The notes under the pieces were generated by a model, which was given only the letters and a program-made list of their open reading frames with translations, was not told the origin of the DNA and ran no database searches. From positions 1-9,637 of the forward strand of contig JBJEJW010000055.1 of NCBI GenBank assembly GCA_051878315.1: a stretch of 9,637 bases of DNA, written 5' to 3'. Made by a program: the position numbers and the translations under genes. Source of the stretch: W0P28-013 sp051878315 (GTDB taxonomy: Bacteria > Bacteroidota > Bacteroidia > Bacteroidales > Paludibacteraceae). Positions 6,101-9,637 of this stretch are shown here, in pieces (within the stretch, counting starts at the first letter, position 1; each line of letters opens with the position of its first letter).

Positions 6101-8001
6101 GCTTGGGAGGTTGTTAGTGTTTCGCCTTCGAGCATGGCACGTACTAACGGATGTTTGCCCATTTCGTCGCCACGAACATGAATATCGTTCCAAAGTATGA
6201 ATTTGCTGAAACTGAAAATACCAATCAGGCACTCTTCCTGCACGTTCCAGCCCGGTTTTTTGAATAATCCTTGTCGGATAATGCTGAATATTTCTTGCAG
6301 GTTGAATGTGCTTTCGTTTTGCAATGCGTCCCCCAATCCGTCGAATTCTATCTCGTACGTTTGTTTGAGATATTCGAAAAGAGTAACATTGAGCAACGTT
6401 TCTTCTTCGCGCCATTTCACATGGTAAATTTGATTTTTGTAAACCAATTCCACCGGTAACAACAGAATCGGCGCCAAATGGCTGAGCCCGCTATCGTCCT
6501 GCCATTGTAGCAGCCCGAAAGTCATAAAGAGTGAATTCGCTCCATTCTCTTCCAGCATGGTACGCGCATTACGCCGCAAGTTTTTTAGGATGCGTGTGGT
6601 TTCGGTGTCGTTGTAGTAACTATGCAGACGCCCATTGCGAATATCATCGGTTACGATGTTGATATTGTCTATGCCTATTTGGGTAGAATCGAATACCAAT
6701 TCGTTGTCGGCCATACCGTTCTCATCTTGCGGTGCTTCGTCGATGCGCAATCCTTTTTTCAGTTCGAGCATTCGTTTGGCTATGGTGTCTAAACTGACCG
6801 ACATAAGTTGAATGGCTGATGACATCTTGATGTGTAGCAACGTGTTGCGCATGGTAAAATCCAACAATTTACGTTCCCACAATAGTTTTTTCGGCCACTT
6901 TCGAGTTTCGTTGTTGACCGCTGCGTCATTGGTGTCGGTGTGCGGTATGTTCGTTGGTGTAGGTACCGGTGTTTCGTTGGATATTTCCCATAAACTATCG
7001 CGTTTGACTACTTGCGGCAACGGACGGAATCCCTCTAATCGACAACGATAGACATCGATAAATAGTTGAAAACCCGCTTGCGATTGCAACTGATAGTCGG
7101 CTTGTTGCACCGCTTCGCTGAATGGTACCGTAGTGGCAGCAGCAAATGCCGTGGATTCTATTGGCAAAATATCTTCCACCCCTACGGCACAACGTTTCAG
7201 CAGGAACGAGATGTCGTCATCGACGCTGCGTATATGGCTTTCGGGTGTCAGCCACACGCCCAAAAAAACGTGTTCCGCCAAGACGACCAAAATAGGATGC
7301 AGACCGATATATTCCAAACATGCTGCAAACAATAGCGTCAAATCCATGCAATTGCCTATTTTTTCGTCCAATACCTGACTTGCAAAACGAATGCGCTGTC
7401 CGCATGATTCATAATTGGGTTGTATCAGGCTGTATGAGATATGCTCATCCAACAACGCTTCGTACACGGCTTCCACCTCGTGGTACACATGGTTTTTTGT
7501 GTCTTCAAAGTAACCGCAAAAGGCGCTTGAACCGCTTAACCTCTGTAAATGGCTCGCAGCACGTTTGACTACTGCCGCAATATAAGGGTGATTGGGAGTA
7601 ATGAACGAGGTAAGCAATTGCGGATAACTCTCGATGCCATGCCATTGGTTGTAGGCCAAAAATGTGATAGGGTAGGATTGCGTCTTCAAACTTTGTTCGC
7701 CGCAGTGAATATGCACCGTTATGGTCGAAACGACACGTTCGGTCAATGCGAGCAACTTCTGAATGTTGACCTGCAAAGCAATCTCCTGCAAGCGCACGCG
7801 TTGTCCGGCCTCCAAACGGAACGGCATCGATGTGTATGTCTCGACATATTCACCCGAAATGCTCAGGGTGATGCCTTCCAAATCCTCGTTAGTATTGTTT
7901 TCGACGATACACCAATTACAAATGTGCATTTTCGATTGTACCAATGCGTAATTGACCTCTTCGTGATAATCAAATGCCAATGCGATGCCTATGTTGTTCA
8001 T
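3175..8001 (-). CDS. DUF4011-type SF1 helicase with transglutaminase-like N-terminus and Vsr/MTES_1575-like C-terminus
   Basis: From ATG 8001-7999 the protein is 1608 aa; a TTG 18 codons upstream (8055) sits almost on the predicted transcription start and is rejected. In order: a beta-rich region (about 1-120); a transglutaminase/papain-like region with GNCMDLT (C218), EHVFLGVWL (H244) and IEST (E282); the DUF4011 signature ERKLLDFTMRNTLL (376-389); then an SF1 (Upf1/Dna2-like) helicase. Helicase motifs are Walker A GPPGTGKS (679-686), DEAS (1213-1216), GDAKQMPPT (1237-1245), WHYRS (1282-1286), ENVQGDERDV (1403-1412) and RRLNVAVTRSR (1441-1451), so all look functional. About 520 mostly helical residues separate Walker A from DEAS. 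The last ~115 residues resemble REase_MTES_1575, ending in the conserved RIWTLDWF, but the usual 'IDxAI' Asp is N1533 and the 'GIxCDG' segment reads GILLDDE. The frequent C-terminal DUF3320 is absent. DUF4011-helicase-Vsr proteins have been reported as phage defence; the role here is inferred. It is co-transcribed with the overlapping LytTR gene. Confidence 0.93.
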   Translation of the reverse strand: MNNIGIALAFDYHEEVNYALVQSKMHICNWCIVENNTNEDLEGITLSISGEYVETYTSMPFRLEAGQRVRLQEIALQVNIQKLLALTERVVSTITVHIHCGEQSLKTQSYPITFLAYNQWHGIESYPQLLTSFITPNHPYIAAVVKRAASHLQRLSGSSAFCGYFEDTKNHVYHEVEAVYEALLDEHISYSLIQPNYESCGQRIRFASQVLDEKIGNCMDLTLLFAACLEYIGLHPILVVLAEHVFLGVWLTPESHIRSVDDDISFLLKRCAVGVEDILPIESTAFAAATTVPFSEAVQQADYQLQSQAGFQLFIDVYRCRLEGFRPLPQVVKRDSLWEISNETPVPTPTNIPHTDTNDAAVNNETRKWPKKLLWERKLLDFTMRNTLLHIKMSSAIQLMSVSLDTIAKRMLELKKGLRIDEAPQDENGMADNELVFDSTQIGIDNINIVTDDIRNGRLHSYYNDTETTRILKNLRRNARTMLEENGANSLFMTFGLLQWQDDSGLSHLAPILLLPVELVYKNQIYHVKWREEETLLNVTLFEYLKQTYEIEFDGLGDALQNESTFNLQEIFSIIRQGLFKKPGWNVQEECLIGIFSFSKFILWNDIHVRGDEMGKHPLVRAMLEGETLTTSQANNATTPETLDTSTKPADLCVPLPFDSSQLCAVIEATQGKSFILHGPPGTGKSQTITNMIANALYHGKRVLFVAEKMAALSVVQNRLEKLGVGDFCLELHSNKATKRHLLQQLNVLMEQMEQGEATGKLLPMAEQLYNERQVLVAHTEALHARTMPNKFSLYESITHYIRFGQNGRLDFIDAYRPDITPQNLTEYEYYIDRLTAVIRLVGQPFRHPLLGLHTLPQTTAHINELPNIMRECLQHTTTLHKIVATVAQWANVVPPVALKGIVNMMNEVAKIYTLRTQIGTTASKTIFTCNAQTLEVKMAKIRQASILGRLCRKWFLWQHLKTFVKKLSWNNIEPLANQLIELNKLPLHAQISIDTPLDQVVKSYEAWHNCLTQLETKIEIDNVALLSIAELEERLDRWAAHTDKLKEWKQWCLMKDDLLQKHLNDIVYRLESSDIELSTLKNGYLAQYFYELANQQIAEHPETDLFNGMLFDEKIRHYKELAEQFRHLSIEELQNRLREQARRTHTNEQFKSQSLLLHKAIANNGRGLSIRRIFEMVPDLLVGFCPCMLMSPMSVAQFLQMKRNMFDLVIFDEASQIPTHEAVGAIARGKAVVIVGDAKQMPPTTFFSTNKTVEEEFDVDDLDNILEDCQALNMPALLLAWHYRSRHESLISFSNNEYYDNRLHTFPTIDDRERRVVYVPVKGIYQKGGRRSNRNEALAIVNEIERRLNDPHLRKLSMGVISFNVQQQYLIEDLLEARLETNKQLRTWAEESGEPIFIKNLENVQGDERDVILFSVGYGPDKNGQISMNFGPLNLTGGERRLNVAVTRSRHEMMVFSSLHAHDIDLRRSQAKGVEGLHRFLDYAENGTLVENVHFDNKQAVEKFITQQIAKRLEDKGLKVNTFVGKSQFKINIAIIDPNDCNRYLLGILLDDEIYYSIPTMSDREIVHPTMLTSLDWKIKRIWTLDWFERPEHVIDTILTELKNTQL

Positions 8002-8065
8002 ATCAAAATCGTGGTTATGTTTCAAAAATCGTTTATGCTGTTTGATGCGCTTCAAAAGACATCTG

Positions 8066-8097
8066 CAAAGTTCCGAATAATTTTATACACTACCAAA
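8066..8097 (-). promoter_or_regulatory. Promoter of the helicase-LytTR unit
   Basis: Read on the minus strand, TTTG (8097-8094) is followed after exactly 20 nt by GAACTTTG (8073-8066), matching the Bacteroidetes TTTG / TAnnTTTG layout with one mismatch in the -7 box. Transcription would start near 8057-8060, giving a leader of about 57 nt before the ATG at 8001 and ruling against the TTG at 8055 as start. The -33 box and most of the spacer lie within a 41-bp palindrome. Confidence 0.65.
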
Positions 8098-8121
8098 TTT
8101 TTTGTTTGATAGTGTATAAAA
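8081..8121. promoter_or_regulatory. 41-bp imperfect palindrome over the helicase promoter
   Basis: TTTTATACACTA (8081-8092) and TAGTGTATAAAA (8110-8121) are perfect 12-bp inverted copies. Inside them CAAA (8094-8097) and TTTG (8105-8108) also pair, with only C8093/A8109 mismatched, around a central TTTTTTG (8098-8104). The left arm occupies the promoter spacer and the inner CAAA is the -33 box on the minus strand, so a protein bound here would block RNA polymerase. As RNA it would also form a hairpin, but it is A/T-rich and mostly upstream of the start, so an operator is the better reading. The binding protein is unknown; the co-encoded LytTR protein is one candidate, though LytTR proteins more often use direct repeats. 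Confidence 0.6.
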
Positions 8122-8185
8122 CATCGGTTTTGGTGTACCAAATTATTGGTTTGCTGTATGGCTTGGTGATGATGCCAACACACAA

Positions 8186-8200
8186 TACCGTACTACGGTA
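8186..8200. promoter_or_regulatory. 15-bp palindrome, possible regulator site
   Basis: TACCGTA (8186-8192) and TACGGTA (8194-8200) are perfect 7-bp inverted copies around a single C. It lies about 90-105 bp upstream of the helicase promoter's -33 box, in non-coding DNA, a reasonable place for an upstream regulator site. Nothing identifies the protein that would bind it. Confidence 0.35.
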
Positions 8201-8280
8201 GTTATAAAATAAAAGTCGTGCGAGCCGAATTTAGCAACGTCGGAAATGTTGAAAAGTCCAGATCTTTGCCGTAAAAAAAG

Positions 8281-8288
8281 CAAATATA
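8281..8288 (-). promoter_or_regulatory. Possible additional minus-strand -7 box
   Basis: The minus strand reads TATATTTG, a full match to TAnnTTTG, 33 bp after the ATPase stop. No TTG occurs at the expected -33 distance. If used, it would give a leader of about 270 nt for the helicase transcript running through both palindromes. In A/T-rich DNA the match could be chance. Confidence 0.2.
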
Positions 8289-8320
8289 TGGACGCATAGG
8301 AGAACGGGGGAATACACGGG

Positions 8321-9577
8321 TTAATCAAGAGCGTTTGGCTTGAGAAGGAAATCTTCCATGCTCACAATCTCAACCCCTTCATCATCAATCCAACCACGTT
8401 GGAAATCATTACCAAGAATAATAATCTTGCGGAAATGGTCCGGGATATTCACCAACGGACGTTGCTCTTTCTCTGTCTTTTCCCTGTCTTGAAGCACAAA
8501 TGCAGATTGGATATACATTCTTTGAGGCGGATTATTCACCACAAAATCCACCTCCAAATTCTTTCGTAATCGCTTGCCTTCAGGAGTCGTTTCCCAGACT
8601 TCTACCTGACCTACGTCCACGCTACACCCGCGCTGACACAACTCGTTATAGATGACATTCTCCATGATATGCGTATCTTCCTGCTGGCGGAAGTTAATCA
8701 GCATATTGCGGATTCCCAAGTCTTCAAAGTAGTACTTTGATGCAGAACCGATATATTTGCGTCCTTTGACATCGTACCGCTGCGCTTCGCTGATGATAAA
8801 AGCATCTTGCAAGTGCTCTAAATAGTTCTCTATAGTTGCCGATGCAATGGTCAGTTTCTCCCCCGACATAAAGGTGTTGACGATGTTATTCGGATTGGTA
8901 CACGAACCAATGCAGGAAGCCAACACTTGAATCAATTTGCGCATTCCCTCCGGATTGCGTAAGTGATTACGCTCAATCACATCTTTTAGATATGTTGTCT
9001 CAAACACGGATTGCAAATACTGTTTTTTCTCATCCTCCGTAGTCAAAAGTGCGACATGAGGCAGACCGCCATATCGATAATAGTCATATAGTGCTTTCCT
9101 ATAGTCGCCGCCAACGCCCTCGAAGTACTCGGCGAAACTCAACGGATGAACACGTATCTCCCATCCGCGACCACGGAACTCGGTTACCACATCTTTGCTA
9201 AGGAACTTGCTATTACTGCCCGATACATAGGTCTCCACATTCTGCTTGTGGGTCATACTAAGCAGCACACTCACAAAATCATCGACCAACTGAACTTCAT
9301 CCAATATAACATAGTTTTTCTTCCCGTCTTTCACAATATGCCTGCTGATATAATCCAGCAATCTATCCGGATTGAGAAGTTTCTTATTCTCCCGTTCATC
9401 CAATGCTAAACCAATGATATGGTCTTCCTGTACACCTTGCGAAAGAAGGTAGTTCCGAAAGATATTAAAAAGCAGATAAGACTTTCCACATCGGCGAATA
9501 CCGGTAACAATCTTAATCATTCCGTTACCATCTGCACGAACCAGTTTCTGAAGGTACGATTTACGCGAAAATTCCAT
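8321..9577 (-). CDS. AAA_14/DUF4143-family ATPase
   Basis: The 418-aa length is normal for this family. An N-terminal AAA module has Walker A GIRRCGKS (26-33), Walker B YVILDE (89-94), a sensor-like VSGSNS (118-123) and FRGRGWEIRVHPLSFAEYF (134-152), a family hallmark with candidate arginine fingers. A helical, winged-helix-like middle (about 200-265) leads to the C-terminal DUF4143 region: YYFEDLGIRNML (282-293), MENVIYNEL (305-313), LEVDFVV (341-347) and YIQSAF (354-359). The E...EVD...Q arrangement is that of a PD-(D/E)XK-type fold. These ATPases are abundant in Bacteroidetes, often in variable numbers, and their role is not settled. The gene appears separate from the helicase unit: 319 bases divide them and each has its own promoter. 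Local G+C is lower than in the first gene (26 of 60 at 8881-8940), which may hint at separate acquisition. Confidence 0.93.
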   Translation of the reverse strand: MEFSRKSYLQKLVRADGNGMIKIVTGIRRCGKSYLLFNIFRNYLLSQGVQEDHIIGLALDERENKKLLNPDRLLDYISRHIVKDGKKNYVILDEVQLVDDFVSVLLSMTHKQNVETYVSGSNSKFLSKDVVTEFRGRGWEIRVHPLSFAEYFEGVGGDYRKALYDYYRYGGLPHVALLTTEDEKKQYLQSVFETTYLKDVIERNHLRNPEGMRKLIQVLASCIGSCTNPNNIVNTFMSGEKLTIASATIENYLEHLQDAFIISEAQRYDVKGRKYIGSASKYYFEDLGIRNMLINFRQQEDTHIMENVIYNELCQRGCSVDVGQVEVWETTPEGKRLRKNLEVDFVVNNPPQRMYIQSAFVLQDREKTEKEQRPLVNIPDHFRKIIILGNDFQRGWIDDEGVEIVSMEDFLLKPNALD

Positions 9578-9618
9578 TTTTACGTTAAATTTTTGTGATA
9601 TGCAACTAAAATTCGACG

Positions 9619-9626
9619 CAAAAGTA
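9619..9626 (-). promoter_or_regulatory. -7 box of the ATPase gene
   Basis: The minus strand reads TACTTTTG, a full TAnnTTTG match, 41 bp before the ATG at 9577. Transcription would start near 9612, leaving a leader of about 35 nt. The matching -33 box would lie near 9647, beyond the window end, so it cannot be checked here. Confidence 0.6.
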
Positions 9627-9637
9627 CTGCTTTTTTT

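Larger units (their letters stand above)
8002..8320. other. 319-bp regulatory intergenic region, no gene seen
   Basis: The stretch between the ATPase stop and the helicase ATG holds the helicase promoter and leader, a 41-bp imperfect palindrome (8081-8121), a 15-bp palindrome (8186-8200) and a possible extra minus-strand -7 box (8281-8288). TTGG/CCAA units are over-represented between about 8126 and 8178. A 61-codon minus-strand reading frame at 8143-8328 runs back into the end of the ATPase gene, starts from its last codons and has no family features, so I do not call it. No clear terminator for the ATPase gene is visible. Confidence 0.6.

Noticed and set aside
8002..8055. TTG start extending the helicase by 18 residues
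   Set aside because: It would be at or within a few bases of the predicted transcription start; the ATG at 8001 fits a normal leader.
8081..8121. Palindrome as the terminator of the ATPase gene
   Set aside because: It is about 200 bp past the ATPase stop, A/T-rich, lacks a U-tract and overlaps a well-spaced promoter, so an operator is more likely.
8081..8121. Palindrome as an insertion-sequence end or MITE
   Set aside because: Only one copy is present, no target-site duplication is seen, and there is no transposase nearby.
8143..8328. 61-codon minus-strand reading frame between ATPase and helicase
   Set aside because: No family features, no positioned promoter, and it overlaps the end of the ATPase gene.
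1..9637. CRISPR array, tRNA or rRNA genes, integrase or attachment sites
   Set aside because: No regularly spaced repeats, cloverleaf-like sequence, rRNA motifs or recombinase proteins were seen.

Overview
The window looks like chromosomal DNA of a Bacteroidales bacterium, rank below order not resolved. The main clue is the promoter type: most transcription units begin with the Bacteroidetes -7 box TAnnTTTG, twice with a TTG/TTTG -33 box exactly 20 nt upstream, and starts lack clear Shine-Dalgarno sequences. Protein families agree: a stand-alone LytTR regulator, an AAA_14/DUF4143 ATPase, and a small 'YKAxExxVVEGYxAxE' repeat protein.

Layout, left to right. (1) Positions 3-716 (+) are the GC-rich 3' end of a gene that starts outside the window, followed by a long G·U-rich RNA hairpin. 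(2) Positions 805-1182 (+) encode a small, probably exported, charged helical protein of unknown role, followed by two hairpins. (3) Positions 1331-2592 hold a divergent pair, an HxlR-type repressor (-) and an NAD(P)-binding atypical SDR oxidoreductase (+). Their 230-bp intergenic region has promoters for both and a 9-bp-arm inverted repeat as likely operator. (4) A terminator hairpin at 2611-2658 separates this from a minus-strand unit.

(5) The minus-strand unit at 8001-2699 is the most notable part. It is a giant DUF4011-type SF1 helicase (about 1608 aa from the chosen ATG) with an N-terminal transglutaminase/cysteine-protease-like region and a C-terminal Vsr/MTES_1575-like nuclease fold. 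A LytTR DNA-binding protein follows, its ATG overlapping the helicase stop codon by 4 nt. A 41-bp imperfect palindrome covers the -33 box and most of the promoter spacer. Related DUF4011-helicase-Vsr proteins are, from memory, linked to phage defence. The co-translated LytTR regulator plus promoter palindrome suggests a self-regulated defence unit. The nuclease domain appears to have lost one expected acidic residue, while the N-terminal Cys/His/Glu set looks intact.

(6) A separate minus-strand gene at 8321-9577 encodes an AAA_14/DUF4143 ATPase with its own -7 box near the window edge. The 319 bases between it and the helicase start contain no convincing gene but are rich in regulatory-looking palindromes. 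I see no rRNA, tRNA, CRISPR array, transposase or integrase.
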